A DNA stretch of 45,887 bases from Bacteroidales bacterium UBA3696. GTDB lineage: Bacteria > Bacteroidota > Bacteroidia > Bacteroidales > Paludibacteraceae. The stretch lies in NCBI GenBank assembly GCA_002372135.1, contig DFIN01000032.1:70036-115922 (forward strand), given 5' to 3'. The number at the start of each line of letters is the position of its first letter. Positions within the stretch are counted from its first letter, which is position 1. Positions 7,893-16,667 of the stretch are shown piece after piece. The notes under the pieces were generated by a model, which saw nothing but the letters and a program-made list of their open reading frames with translations, searched no databases and was not told the origin of the DNA. Position numbers and translations under genes: made by a program.

Positions 7893-9198
7893 CTTGCGTA
7901 TCGGGAAAGAGGAAATCGTTATACGGATACCGTTGGATATGTATGGCTTTTATTCGGTCGTATAGGAGTTGTCTTAGGGCATCCACGTTCGTTTTATTGG
8001 CAGCAGAAATAAATATGCAGTCTTTCTCAAGCCGTGCCATCCACGTCTGCTCCAATTCCTCTAAGGATATATTTTCTTTCTTCACAGGGGTCAAATCATC
8101 TTCTTCTTTCGGCGTGTAGGAAAAAGCGTCTATCTTATTAAATATGACAATAGTAGGAATGTCTTTTTTGCGTGTTTCGGATTTGGTTCTCAGTTGGGGC
8201 ACAGGGTTATCGTTGCCTTTTATATTTTCTTCGCCAAGCAGGTCGGCTATAGTTTGCTGCACGACCTGATATTGTTCTTCAAAATTAGGATGCGAGATAT
8301 CAACCACATGGAGCAACAAGTCCGCTTCCCTAACCTCGTCCAATGTGGATTTGAACGATTCAATCAGGTGATGCGGCAGTTTGCGGATAAAGCCCACGGT
8401 ATCGCTTAGTAGGAATGGAAGGTTGTTGATGGTAACTTTTCTGACGGTGGTATCTAAGGTAGCGAATAGTTTATTTTCGGCAAAAACATCGCTTTTACTG
8501 AGCAGGTTCATGAGGGTTGATTTGCCGACATTGGTATATCCTACCAGTGCCACTCGGACCATTTTTCCTCTGTTCTGTCGCTGCGTAGCCATTTGCCTGT
8601 CTATGCGTCCGAGTTCGTCTTTGAGTAGGGCTATTCGATGTCCTATGATTCGGCGGTCTGCTTCTATTTGTGTTTCGCCGGTGCCTCGATTGGTTCCGCC
8701 TCCGCCTCGCTGGCGGTCAAGATGGCTCCACATACGTGTGAGACGTGGCAGGATATAACGCAGGTGTGCCAGTTCGACTTGCGTTTTGGCATAACTAGTT
8801 TGCGCGCGTTGCAAGAATATTTCGAGGATAAGCAGGGTGCGATCCATTACTCGAATAGGGTGAAACTCTTTTTTGTCCGCATCCTTGGACGAATGGTGCG
8901 GGTTAAGTGCCTGCTCAATGTTACGAATTTGCCGAGGCGACAGTTCATCGTCAAAGATAGCAAAATCAATGGTGTGTTCAGCATTATGCTGCTGTCCGAC
9001 TATCCATTGGCGTATTTCTTGTATTTTACCGCTTCCTACGTAGGTATTGGTATCGGGTTTGTCTGTTCGTTGTACAAAACGCCGCACAGGTACTATATCC
9101 CGTGTATCGGCGAGGAAGGCTAATTCGTCGAGGTATTCGTTGGTGCGTTCTTCGGGTTGCGAGGGTGTGATGAGTCCAATCAAAACAGCATGTTCCAT
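7882..9198 (-). CDS. hflX: Ribosome-associated GTPase HflX
   Basis: HflX binds and splits stalled or stressed 70S ribosomes. The 438-residue protein has the HflX N-terminal domain (TYVGSGKIQEIR near residue 52 and FDDELSPRQIRNIE near 82). The Gly-rich linker RGGGGTNRGTGETQIE (164-179) is diagnostic. The GTPase domain follows with G1 GYTNVGKST (220-228), G3 DTVGFI, then LPHHLIESFKSTLDE and G4 NKID. A lineage-type insert rich in charged residues precedes G4 and follows it. It is the last gene of the tig-to-hflX run, 46 bp after polA, and is convergent with ybeY. Confidence 0.95.
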   Translation of the reverse strand: MEHAVLIGLITPSQPEERTNEYLDELAFLADTRDIVPVRRFVQRTDKPDTNTYVGSGKIQEIRQWIVGQQHNAEHTIDFAIFDDELSPRQIRNIEQALNPHHSSKDADKKEFHPIRVMDRTLLILEIFLQRAQTSYAKTQVELAHLRYILPRLTRMWSHLDRQRGGGGTNRGTGETQIEADRRIIGHRIALLKDELGRIDRQMATQRQNRGKMVRVALVGYTNVGKSTLMNLLSKSDVFAENKLFATLDTTVRKVTINNLPFLLSDTVGFIRKLPHHLIESFKSTLDEVREADLLLHVVDISHPNFEEQYQVVQQTIADLLGEENIKGNDNPVPQLRTKSETRKKDIPTIVIFNKIDAFSYTPKEEDDLTPVKKENISLEELEQTWMARLEKDCIFISAANKTNVDALRQLLYDRIKAIHIQRYPYNDFLFPDTQEDA

Positions 9199-9244
9199 AT
9201 CCTATTAATTTTCAAATCTATGAATCTTTGATTTTTAATCCACT

Positions 9245-11554
9245 TTAATGCGCTTCCAGCCAGTTTTTTCCTATACCTGCATCAGCAATAAGCGGTACGG
9301 TTAGATGAACGGCATTTTGCATTTCGGAAACTACTATATCCTGCACTTGCTCCATTTCGGCAATCGGTACATTAAAATTGAGTTCGTCGTGCACTTGCAT
9401 AATCATCCAGTCGTTGTGAGCCGTGGCGGGGCGATGGGGTAAAACTTCTTGTTCGAGTCTTTTGTGAATGGCAATCATTGCCATTTTGATGATATCTGCA
9501 GCCGTACCTTGAATAGGAGCATTGACGGCATTTCGTTCGGCAAAGGCTCGCACGGTGGCGTTATGGCTGTTGATGTCCGCTAAATAGCGTCTTCGTCCAA
9601 AGAGCGTCTCCACAAAACCATGTTCGCGGGCGAACCTTTTTTGCTGTTCAATGTATTGCGCTATACGAGGAAAAGCCGCAAAATAATCATTAATCAGTTG
9701 TTGAGCTTCCGAGCGGGAACAATTCAGTTGCTGGGAAAGCCCAAAAGCCGATATACCGTAAAGTATTCCGAAGTTGGCTGTTTTGGCTCTTCGTCTTTGC
9801 TCCTTAGACACTTGCTCCACCGGAGTATTAAAAATCTTGGCAGCGGTAGCGGCGTGAATATCTTGCCCTTGCAGGAAGGCGTTAATCAGGTGCGGATCGC
9901 CTGAACAATGCGCCATGATACGCAATTCAATTTGCGAATAATCGGCACTTAAAAAGAGACAGCCTTCGTCAGGGATGACAGCTTGCCGGATGACTTGTCC
10001 GCGTTCGGTTCGAATGGGGAGGTTCTGCAGATTAGGATGACTGCTGCTGAGCCGTCCGGTCGCTGTAACGGTTTGATGATAGGTGGTATGTATCTTTCCC
10101 GTTTCGGGATTGATAAAGGACGGTAGGGTGGAGATATAGGTAGAGATGAGTTTTTTCAGTTCGCGTTGCTCCAAGATGAGTGAAACAATCGGATGACGGT
10201 TCACAAGCGGCAGAAGGACATCTTCTGCGGTCGAATATTTCCCCGATTTATTTCGTTTGGCTTTCGGGTCAAGGTGTAAGAGGTCAAATAGAATCTCTCC
10301 TACCTGCGAAGGGGAATTGACATTAAATGACGTGCCGGCGAGTGAAAAGATGCGTTGTTCCAAGTCGCTGAGTTCCGCAGTTAATTGTGTTTGCGTTTGT
10401 TGCAGCAATGTGACATCAAATCGCACACCTGCTTTTTCCATATCACGCAGCACGGGAACGAGGGGTAACTCTACTTCTTGATAGAGATTCCACAAGGACG
10501 TGTTTTGCTTGAGTGCCTGCCAATCGGGTTCAACTGCGGGGTTAAAAGGTCTCTCGGGATTGAGTAGATAGGCGCATAGTCGGTTTTCGACCGTATCGTA
10601 TGATTTTCCTTCAGCCGCAGCAGTAGGAGTAGAAGATTCTGTAGAGGGCAAGGAGGGTGTCGAAGCCGTGATTTCGGCTGTTTGCGAAAACAAATCGGGT
10701 GTGTTTCGCAGTAAGGAGCGGAACTCCAATCGTTCGTAGATGGGTTTGAGCAATGTCCAATCCGGACTTTGGCGCAATAGTTGCTGTTCGTTAAATTGGA
10801 TTGGAACATCCGTTCGGATGGTTGCGAGGAAGCGGGAGAAACGTATCTGTTCGGTCTGACTGCAGATTTTTTCTTTGAGAGCGCCTTTCAATTCATCGGT
10901 ATGCTGCAACAGATTATCTATCGAGCCATATTGTTGAAGCAGGCTGACTGCCGTTTTTTCGCCTACTCCTTTGCAACCCGGGATATTGTCAGCCGTGTCG
11001 CCCATCAGTCCTAACAAGTCTATCACTTGTGCAGGTGATTGCAAACCATATTTTGCGCACACCTCGCTTACTCCCATTTGTTCGTAACCGCCGGTGTGTT
11101 TAGGACGGTATTGGAATATATATTCAGACACTAACTGCCCGTAGTCTTTATCGGGTGTAGCCATAAAGACTTGCATATCCGGTCCGGCAGCCTGATGGGC
11201 TATTGTACCGATGACATCATCCGCCTCAAAACGCTCCACCTCCAATTGGCAGATACGCATCGCACTGAGTATATCGTGAATGATGGGGACGGCACGCCGT
11301 ATGTCTTCGGGTGTTTCAGGGCGTTGTGCTTTATACTGTTCGTAAGCTTCGTGTCGGAATGTTTTACCATGCGGGTCAAAGGCAACAGCCAGATGCGTAG
11401 GCTGAACTCTTTTTATCAAGTCTTCTAACGCAATCACAAATCCATAGGGTGCATTCATATTCTGCCCTTGTGAGTTGAGTCGCGGGTGATTGATGAAGGC
11501 GTAGTAAGCACGATAAATCATGGCATACGCGTCCACAAGCAATAGTCGTTTCAT
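9245..11554 (-). CDS. polA: DNA polymerase I lacking most of the 3'-5' exonuclease domain
   Basis: Pol I removes primers and fills gaps in replication and repair. Residues 1-290 are a complete 5' nuclease: LLLVDAYAMIYRAYYAF, AVAFDPHGKTFRHEAYEQYK, ERFEADDVIGTIA, LLGLMGDTADNIPGCKGVG. Residues from about 361 are a complete A-family polymerase with motif A SADYSQIELR, motif B RRRAKTANFGILYG and motif C MQVHDEL. Between them there are only about 70 residues: a Ser/Thr/Pro-rich linker (291-317) and a stub SYDTVENRLCAYLLNPE that resembles the end of the exonuclease domain. The DxE and other metal-binding motifs of proofreading are absent. Total length is 769, against roughly 920-950 for typical Bacteroidales PolA. 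The frame is uninterrupted, so this looks like a real internal deletion and not a sequencing frameshift. It sits 4 bp after ung. Confidence 0.95.
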   Translation of the reverse strand: MKRLLLVDAYAMIYRAYYAFINHPRLNSQGQNMNAPYGFVIALEDLIKRVQPTHLAVAFDPHGKTFRHEAYEQYKAQRPETPEDIRRAVPIIHDILSAMRICQLEVERFEADDVIGTIAHQAAGPDMQVFMATPDKDYGQLVSEYIFQYRPKHTGGYEQMGVSEVCAKYGLQSPAQVIDLLGLMGDTADNIPGCKGVGEKTAVSLLQQYGSIDNLLQHTDELKGALKEKICSQTEQIRFSRFLATIRTDVPIQFNEQQLLRQSPDWTLLKPIYERLEFRSLLRNTPDLFSQTAEITASTPSLPSTESSTPTAAAEGKSYDTVENRLCAYLLNPERPFNPAVEPDWQALKQNTSLWNLYQEVELPLVPVLRDMEKAGVRFDVTLLQQTQTQLTAELSDLEQRIFSLAGTSFNVNSPSQVGEILFDLLHLDPKAKRNKSGKYSTAEDVLLPLVNRHPIVSLILEQRELKKLISTYISTLPSFINPETGKIHTTYHQTVTATGRLSSSHPNLQNLPIRTERGQVIRQAVIPDEGCLFLSADYSQIELRIMAHCSGDPHLINAFLQGQDIHAATAAKIFNTPVEQVSKEQRRRAKTANFGILYGISAFGLSQQLNCSRSEAQQLINDYFAAFPRIAQYIEQQKRFAREHGFVETLFGRRRYLADINSHNATVRAFAERNAVNAPIQGTAADIIKMAMIAIHKRLEQEVLPHRPATAHNDWMIMQVHDELNFNVPIAEMEQVQDIVVSEMQNAVHLTVPLIADAGIGKNWLEAH

Positions 11555-11558
11555 AGCA

Positions 11559-12221
11559 TTACCATTGGATAGGTGATAGATGGTGTTCCTCCAAGTATTG
11601 ATTGGCTTTTGAGAAGTGTCCGCAGCCGATAAATCCTTTGTAGGCTGATAGGGGACTTGGGTGAGGAGCGGTCAAAACGAGGTTTTGCCGACGATCGATG
11701 TATTGTCCTTTCTTTTGTGCATAGGCTCCCCAGAGCATATACACGATGTGTTTTCGCTGCTGATTAAGCGCGGCAATGGCGGCATCAGTCAGTTCTTCCC
11801 ACCCTTTGTTTTGATGGCTTCCCGGGCGATGTGCTTCCACGGTAAGCGTTGCGTTGAGCAACAGCACGCCTTGTTCTGCCCATCTATTGAGATTTCCCGA
11901 AGCGGGAATGGGGATAGCAAGGTCTCGCTGCAATTCTTTATAGATATTTTCCAAAGACGGAGGTATGCGCACTCCGTCTGCTACGGAGAAACATAGTCCG
12001 TGGGCTTGTCCTACATCGTGGTAAGGGTCTTGTCCTATTATGACCACCTTTACCCGATTAAACGGGCATACATCAAAAGCACGAAAAATATCGCGAGCAG
12101 GAGGGAAACATTGCTTGGACGCATATTCGCGACGAATAAAAGAGGTGAGCAACTCAAAATAAGGTTTATCAAACTCGGGTTGCAACACTTGTCGCCAACT
12201 TTCTTCAATACGAACTGTCAT
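11559..12221 (-). CDS. ung: Uracil-DNA glycosylase, family 1
   Basis: Ung removes uracil from DNA as the first step of base-excision repair. The 220-residue protein carries the water-activating loop VVIIGQDPYHDVGQAHGLCFS with its catalytic Asp. It also has PPSLENIYKEL, the uracil-binding LLNATLTVE (Asn) and the minor-groove Leu loop HPSPLSAYKGFIGCGHFS. I chose the ATG at 12221 (MTVRIEESW). It falls 1 bp after the queA stop, and an upstream ATG at 12257 would overlap queA. It lies directly upstream of polA, so uracil excision and gap filling are transcribed together, though the operon also holds unrelated genes. Confidence 0.96.
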   Translation of the reverse strand: MTVRIEESWRQVLQPEFDKPYFELLTSFIRREYASKQCFPPARDIFRAFDVCPFNRVKVVIIGQDPYHDVGQAHGLCFSVADGVRIPPSLENIYKELQRDLAIPIPASGNLNRWAEQGVLLLNATLTVEAHRPGSHQNKGWEELTDAAIAALNQQRKHIVYMLWGAYAQKKGQYIDRRQNLVLTAPHPSPLSAYKGFIGCGHFSKANQYLEEHHLSPIQW

Positions 12222-12222
12222 A

Positions 12223-13323
12223 CTAAATGATGAGCATAGCGTCGCCGTAATCTCCAAACCGATAGCCTTCTTCTACCGCGACATCATAAGCGTGCATCAC
12301 GTTCTCGTATCCGCCAAATGCAGCCACACAGAGCAACTGAATAGACTGGCTGGCATACAAGTTCACGAAGAATGAATCTGCCACCGAGAAATCGTAAGGC
12401 GGATAGATGAAGCGGCTGGTCCAACCGTCAAAGGGTTTGATTTGTCCGACCGTTCCTGCCACTTGTTCAAGGGCTCGCATTACTTCCGTTCCCACAGCAC
12501 AGATGTGTTTTTCTTGCGCGTGTGCTCGATCCACAGCATCTACCAAGGGTTGCTCAATCTCAATCTGCTCGGAGTCCATCTTGTGTTTCGGCAGATCATC
12601 CACTTCAATATTTTTGAAGTTGCCCAACGACATATAGGAGGTGAGGAATTGGTGTTCAATCCCGCATATTTCCATGCGTTTGAGCAGTTGTTTGGAAAAG
12701 TGCAGTCCGGCAGCAGGTACGGCTACGGCGCCTACTTTTTTGGCAAAAATAGTTTGATACCGTTCAGCATCCATTTCGTCAACGGGATAACCGGGGAATA
12801 CTTTGTCGTATTCGGCTTGTTGCTCTTCGGTCATAGGACGACGGATATACTTTGGAACAGGGGTATGTCCCAGTTCGTAGAGGCGATCAAGAAATTCCGA
12901 GTTGTCGTAGTCGGTAAGGAAACGCACGGTTCGTCCACGAGATGTTGTGTTGTCAATCACTTCCGCCACGATGGTAAGGTCCTCGTCTAAGAACAACTTA
13001 TTACCTATACGTATCTTTCGTGCCGGATCCACCAGCACATCCCAATAGCGCATTTCGTGATTGAGTTCGCGAAGCAAAAAAACTTCTATATTAGCCATCG
13101 TTTTTTCTTTTTGTGCGAACAGACGCGCCGGAAAAACCTTGGCATCATTGAACACAAAGAGGTCGCCCTCGTTAAAATAGGAAGGTAAATCTTTTACATT
13201 CTTATGCTCTATTTCGCCCGTAGCACGGTGCAACACCAACATACGTGAATCATCCCTATACGGCAAGGGGAACTGTGCAAACTGTTCTTCGGGTATGCGT
13301 ACCTTGAATTGGCTTAATTTCAT
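12223..13323 (-). CDS. queA: S-adenosylmethionine:tRNA ribosyltransferase-isomerase QueA
   Basis: QueA moves the ribosyl part of SAM onto preQ1-modified tRNA to make epoxyqueuosine. The product begins MKLSQFKVRIPEEQFAQFPL and RDDSRMLVLHR, then has FNDAKVFPARLF, the central RYQTIFAKKVGAVAVPAAGLHFS and HICAVGTEVMRALE, and the C-terminal GWTSRFIYPPYDFSVADSFF. All are family motifs (FNDTKV.PARL, TV.A...GS.AAPTAGLHF, GTT..R.LE). It is unusual in having AVAVPAAGLHF where most QueA have AAPTAGLHF. I chose the ATG at 13323 because relatives begin MKLSQF; one at 13329 would add two residues. It is in the tig-hflX run, 31 bp after comEB. Confidence 0.95.
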   Translation of the reverse strand: MKLSQFKVRIPEEQFAQFPLPYRDDSRMLVLHRATGEIEHKNVKDLPSYFNEGDLFVFNDAKVFPARLFAQKEKTMANIEVFLLRELNHEMRYWDVLVDPARKIRIGNKLFLDEDLTIVAEVIDNTTSRGRTVRFLTDYDNSEFLDRLYELGHTPVPKYIRRPMTEEQQAEYDKVFPGYPVDEMDAERYQTIFAKKVGAVAVPAAGLHFSKQLLKRMEICGIEHQFLTSYMSLGNFKNIEVDDLPKHKMDSEQIEIEQPLVDAVDRAHAQEKHICAVGTEVMRALEQVAGTVGQIKPFDGWTSRFIYPPYDFSVADSFFVNLYASQSIQLLCVAAFGGYENVMHAYDVAVEEGYRFGDYGDAMLII

Positions 13324-13354
13324 GCTCATAATAGTTGTTATTTTACTCGGTTTG

Positions 13355-13798
13355 TTATCTATCTTCTATGTTCGGAGTCAAAGGCAGAAACTCCACATTG
13401 ATATTGGCTTTTTGGAGGAGTTCCACTCCGTCCATCAGTCGGTATTTTTCGCCATAGACAATACGGGTTATTCCTGCCTGAATAATGAGTTTGGCACACT
13501 CCATACACGGGGATGCGGTTACATAGAGCGTAGCCCCGTCGCTGGAGTTGTGGCTGCGCGCCACTTTGGTGATGGCATTCGCCTCGGCGTGCAACACGTA
13601 TGGCAGGCTGACATTGTGTTCGTCTTCACAGTTATTCTCAAAACCGGACGGGGTGCCGTTGTATCCGTCAGAAATAATCATATTGTCTTTGACCAATAAG
13701 GCACCTACTTGTCGGCGGCGGCAATAGGAGTTTTCCGCCCATGTGCGCGCCATCTTCATATAGAGATGGTCGCGTTGCTTTTGTTTTTCAGGACTCAT
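13355..13798 (-). CDS. Deoxycytidylate (dCMP) deaminase, ComEB family
   Basis: This zinc enzyme turns dCMP into dUMP for dTMP synthesis. The zinc site is plain: HAEANAI supplies His and the catalytic Glu, and ASPCMECAKLII supplies the two Cys. The segment YCRRRQVGALLVKDNMIISDGYNGTPSGFENNC with a following Glu/Asp-rich stretch is typical of dCMP deaminases and not of tRNA or guanine deaminases. At 147 residues it is normal length. Its ATG overlaps the mpl stop by 4 bp (ATGA), indicating translational coupling. Placing a dUMP-producing enzyme two genes before ung is suggestive but may be chance. Confidence 0.93.
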   Translation of the reverse strand: MSPEKQKQRDHLYMKMARTWAENSYCRRRQVGALLVKDNMIISDGYNGTPSGFENNCEDEHNVSLPYVLHAEANAITKVARSHNSSDGATLYVTASPCMECAKLIIQAGITRIVYGEKYRLMDGVELLQKANINVEFLPLTPNIEDR

Positions 13799-15111
13799 TG
13801 CGGGGTTAGGGTTTGTGCCAATTGCCGAATGTCTATTCCGTCAAACGTACCGCTTGACATCATGAGCAGAACCGAGTTGCGATAGTCTTTTTGTTGCAGA
13901 TCGCTACGCAGGTGCTGACTATCGGTATAGACGGTCAGGTTATCTGTGCCAAAGGCTTGTTGGACATCAACGGTTGAGATGGCGGTGAGGTGTTTATGTT
14001 CTATGACATGCGGGTTGTAATAGACGAGTGCTTCATCGGCATCCTTCATACAATCCTTGTATTGCGGCAGAAAATCAGCCATGAGCGACGAGAAGGTGTG
14101 TAACTCCATACAGGCAATCAACCGACGGGTCGGATATTTTTCCCTGACGGCCCCAATGGTGGCTTTGAGTTTGCTCGGCGAATGAGCAAAGTCCTTATAG
14201 ACGGCAAAATCTCCGTGCTCTGCTATTTTTTCCAGACGATTACTGGCACCGGTGAAGGAGGCTATCTCCCGATAGAAATCGTCGGGCGCAATACCTATCT
14301 GTTGACATGCCATTGAGGCTGCTTGCAAGTTCTGCATATTGTGCTGCCCGAAAACCTGCATCTTTACATTACCTTTGTAGGCTTCATAGGGAAGGCAAGT
14401 GATACGATCTTGGTTCTCACGGGCAATCAGCCGTAATGTCTCGTCGCCGGCATAATAGATGAGCGTATTCTCCACCGTCTCAGCAAAACGGCGGAAAGTG
14501 TCCTGATACGATTCCCAAGTGGGGAACACATTGATATGATCCCATGCCACGCCGGTCAAGATAGCCACATGCGGTTTGTACCACAAGAACTTCGACCGTC
14601 TGTCCAAAGGAGAAGTGAGGTACTCATCACCTTCAAATACGGCGTATTTGGCAGTATCCGAAAGGCGCACCATACGATCGAAGCCCTCAATCTGCGCACC
14701 TACCATGTAGTCTGTCTCAATGCCGAGCCGCTGCAAGACATACAGAATCATGGCTGTAGTGGTAGTCTTTCCGTGCGAGCCGCCTACCACGATGCGCGTC
14801 TTGTCCTTGGTTTGCTCGTATAGGTATTCGGGGAACGAGTAGATGCGTATGCCCAATTCGCGGGCACGAATCAACTCAGGATTATCTTCGCGAGCATGCA
14901 TACCCAAGATGATAGCATCTATGTCGTTTGTGATGCGCGATGAGTCCCACCCCATTTTTTCGGGCAGCAGCCCTGCCTCACGCAAGTGAGAAAGAGCAGG
15001 GTCGAAGATTTCATCATCCGACCCTGTTACTACATAGCCGGGTTTGGCAGCCACTGCCAATGCCAGATTGTGCATGGCTGCGCCCCCGATGGCGATAAAA
15101 TGGATACGCAT
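13795..15111 (-). CDS. mpl: Mur ligase Mpl (UDP-MurNAc:tripeptide ligase family)
   Basis: Mpl reattaches recycled L-Ala-gamma-D-Glu-meso-Dap to UDP-MurNAc in peptidoglycan recycling. The 438-residue protein has a Rossmann-like N-domain (MRIHFIAIGGAAMHNLALA, where canonical MurC has GIGG.GM), then the ATP loop VVGGSHGKTTTTAMIL near residue 109. The segment FEGDEYLTSPLDRRSKFLWYKPHVAILTGVAWDHINVFPT is the Mpl/MurC acceptor and Mg site. The C-domain has FTGASNRLEKI and KDFAHSPSKLKATI. The spacing and the missing MurC features place it with Mpl. Its start overlaps the tig stop by one base and its end overlaps comEB by four. Confidence 0.92.
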   Translation of the reverse strand: MRIHFIAIGGAAMHNLALAVAAKPGYVVTGSDDEIFDPALSHLREAGLLPEKMGWDSSRITNDIDAIILGMHAREDNPELIRARELGIRIYSFPEYLYEQTKDKTRIVVGGSHGKTTTTAMILYVLQRLGIETDYMVGAQIEGFDRMVRLSDTAKYAVFEGDEYLTSPLDRRSKFLWYKPHVAILTGVAWDHINVFPTWESYQDTFRRFAETVENTLIYYAGDETLRLIARENQDRITCLPYEAYKGNVKMQVFGQHNMQNLQAASMACQQIGIAPDDFYREIASFTGASNRLEKIAEHGDFAVYKDFAHSPSKLKATIGAVREKYPTRRLIACMELHTFSSLMADFLPQYKDCMKDADEALVYYNPHVIEHKHLTAISTVDVQQAFGTDNLTVYTDSQHLRSDLQQKDYRNSVLLMMSSGTFDGIDIRQLAQTLTPQ

Positions 15112-16448
15112 TAAGCGAACAGTTTATTGAATTCTTCCTGCGAAACTTCTTTCTCTTCCACCTTCATGATGTTGCGCTCGGCAGCATAGATTTTCTCTTC
15201 TGCCACACGCTCTACCATAGCACGCAGTTGGTCATCGCGTTTGAGCATCTCTTGGGCGAAACTGGTCAGGTACTGGTCGTCCACATGCATCAGACCGTAT
15301 TGCATGTACTGCATACGAGCCACTTTCTTGGCATACTCTTCCACCTCTTCTTTTTCGACCTTGATATCTAATTGTTTCATCAACTGGTCTTTCACCAACT
15401 GCCATTTGAGTTCTTCAAGCATCTGCGGGAAGTTCTTATCCAACTCTTCGTCAGTCATCTTCTCGTTGTTGGTTTTCACCCAACGGCGCAGGAAATCGGC
15501 AGGCAACTCAACTTTTTCCACTTTCTTCATCAGCGCGGCCTTGACATCCAGACCGAACTTATAGTCGCTGTCTTGCTGCATGTTACCCTCTATCTCTTGG
15601 CGGACACGGGCACGGAACTCGGCTTCGTCTTTGGGTGCATTGTCGCCATAGACCTTGACGAACAATTCGCTGTCGATGGCAGCGTCTTTGTGGCGTTGGA
15701 TTTGGTCAATGGTCAGTGTGAACTCATTCTCGACGTAGTTCTTTACATCATCCTTGTTAATACCAAGCAAAGAAGCTACTTCCGTTTCGCTTTCAAGAGC
15801 TTTCATGGGGTTGAAAGTAAGCGTCTCACCTTTCTTCAAACCTATGAGTTGTTTTTTCACATCCTCGTTCTTCATATAACGGGGATAGATCATCGCCTCG
15901 TTTTTGGTCAAACCATCCTCTTTATTCTCCTTGAGCGAGCCGCGAACGATGTCGTTCTCTTCCACAGTGTCCACCGTCTCCATTTGCCCGTAGCGGGCGG
16001 CGTAACTATTCACCTGATTATCCACCATCTCGTCGGTTACCTGCACTTTGTAGTAGTTCACTTTGTTCTTGGCTGTCATCTTGGTGTCCATTTCGGGAGC
16101 CAAGGCAATGTCAAAGACAAAGGTAAAGGTGGTGTCGTTGTCGAGGTCAATACGGTTGTTCTGCTCCTCATTAGGCAGCGGTTCGCCTAAAACTTGCAGT
16201 TTCTGCTCATCGATGTATTTACTGAGTTGAACGCCAATCTCTTTGTTGATTACATCTGCCATGACGCTTTTTCCGTACATTTTCTTGACGAGTCCTTTGG
16301 GCACCATGCCGGCGCGGAAGCCGGGGATTTGTGCTTTCTGACGGAGTTGACGGATTTCTTTTTCTACCTGCTCTTCGTAGTCAGCAGGTTCCATGACCAT
16401 GGTCAAGGTGGCTTGGAGGTCTTTTACCTCCGACATTGTAATTTGCAT
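15111..16448 (-). CDS. tig: Trigger factor, ribosome-associated chaperone
   Basis: Trigger factor binds nascent chains at the ribosome exit. I start it at the ATG at 16448 (MQITMSEVKDLQATLTMVME), giving 445 residues; the frame is open further upstream but that part runs through the promoter. The ribosome-binding signature is present in altered form: GFRAGMVPKGLVKKMYG near residue 55, where E. coli has GFRKGKVP. The central PPIase-like region is divergent (VEENDIVRGSLKENKED), as in other Bacteroidetes. The C-terminal substrate arms are long and Lys/Glu-rich. It is the first gene of the run and has a consensus promoter about 50 bp upstream. Confidence 0.93.
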   Translation of the reverse strand: MQITMSEVKDLQATLTMVMEPADYEEQVEKEIRQLRQKAQIPGFRAGMVPKGLVKKMYGKSVMADVINKEIGVQLSKYIDEQKLQVLGEPLPNEEQNNRIDLDNDTTFTFVFDIALAPEMDTKMTAKNKVNYYKVQVTDEMVDNQVNSYAARYGQMETVDTVEENDIVRGSLKENKEDGLTKNEAMIYPRYMKNEDVKKQLIGLKKGETLTFNPMKALESETEVASLLGINKDDVKNYVENEFTLTIDQIQRHKDAAIDSELFVKVYGDNAPKDEAEFRARVRQEIEGNMQQDSDYKFGLDVKAALMKKVEKVELPADFLRRWVKTNNEKMTDEELDKNFPQMLEELKWQLVKDQLMKQLDIKVEKEEVEEYAKKVARMQYMQYGLMHVDDQYLTSFAQEMLKRDDQLRAMVERVAEEKIYAAERNIMKVEEKEVSQEEFNKLFA

Positions 16449-16498
16449 ACTTGTTCTATTCTTTATAGGTAATTCATTTTGTTCACACCAAAAGCGCG

Positions 16499-16530
16499 CA
16501 AAAATAAAGCTTTTCTTCAAACTACACAAA
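16499..16530 (-). promoter_or_regulatory. Promoter of the tig-mpl-comEB-queA-ung-polA-hflX run
   Basis: On the minus strand TTTG (16527-16530) is followed by 20 nt and TATTTTTG (16499-16506), a perfect Bacteroidetes promoter. The predicted start near 16492 gives tig a leader of about 45 nt. The remaining stretch 16531-16902 upstream is described in the palindrome, GNAT-remnant and second-promoter entries. Confidence 0.75.
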
Positions 16531-16586
16531 AAAGAATACACTTGTTAAAGATTTTTCCATTAAAGTTGAGAATTTGACAAGAAATC

Positions 16587-16647
16587 ATGTCATTACTAAC
16601 ATAAGTAGAGCCACAATGCAATGTGGCTCTACTTAGTTGTATGACAT
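16587..16647. repeat. Long imperfect palindrome in the tig/antitoxin gap
   Basis: The core is a perfect 14-bp stem, TAAGTAGAGCCACA (16602-16615) against its complement at 16622-16635, with a 6-nt loop ATGCAA. Beyond a bulged A and a few mixed pairs the arms pair again as ATGTCAT (16587-16593) and ATGACAT (16641-16647). About 25 pairs form in total. No U-tract follows on either strand, so it is not a classic intrinsic terminator. It could end the short antitoxin/GNAT-remnant transcript, or be a small palindromic repeat (REP or MITE-like) of the genome. It lies upstream of the tig promoter and so is not part of the tig leader. Confidence 0.75.
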
Positions 16648-16667
16648 AATATTTACGAGTAGATAAA

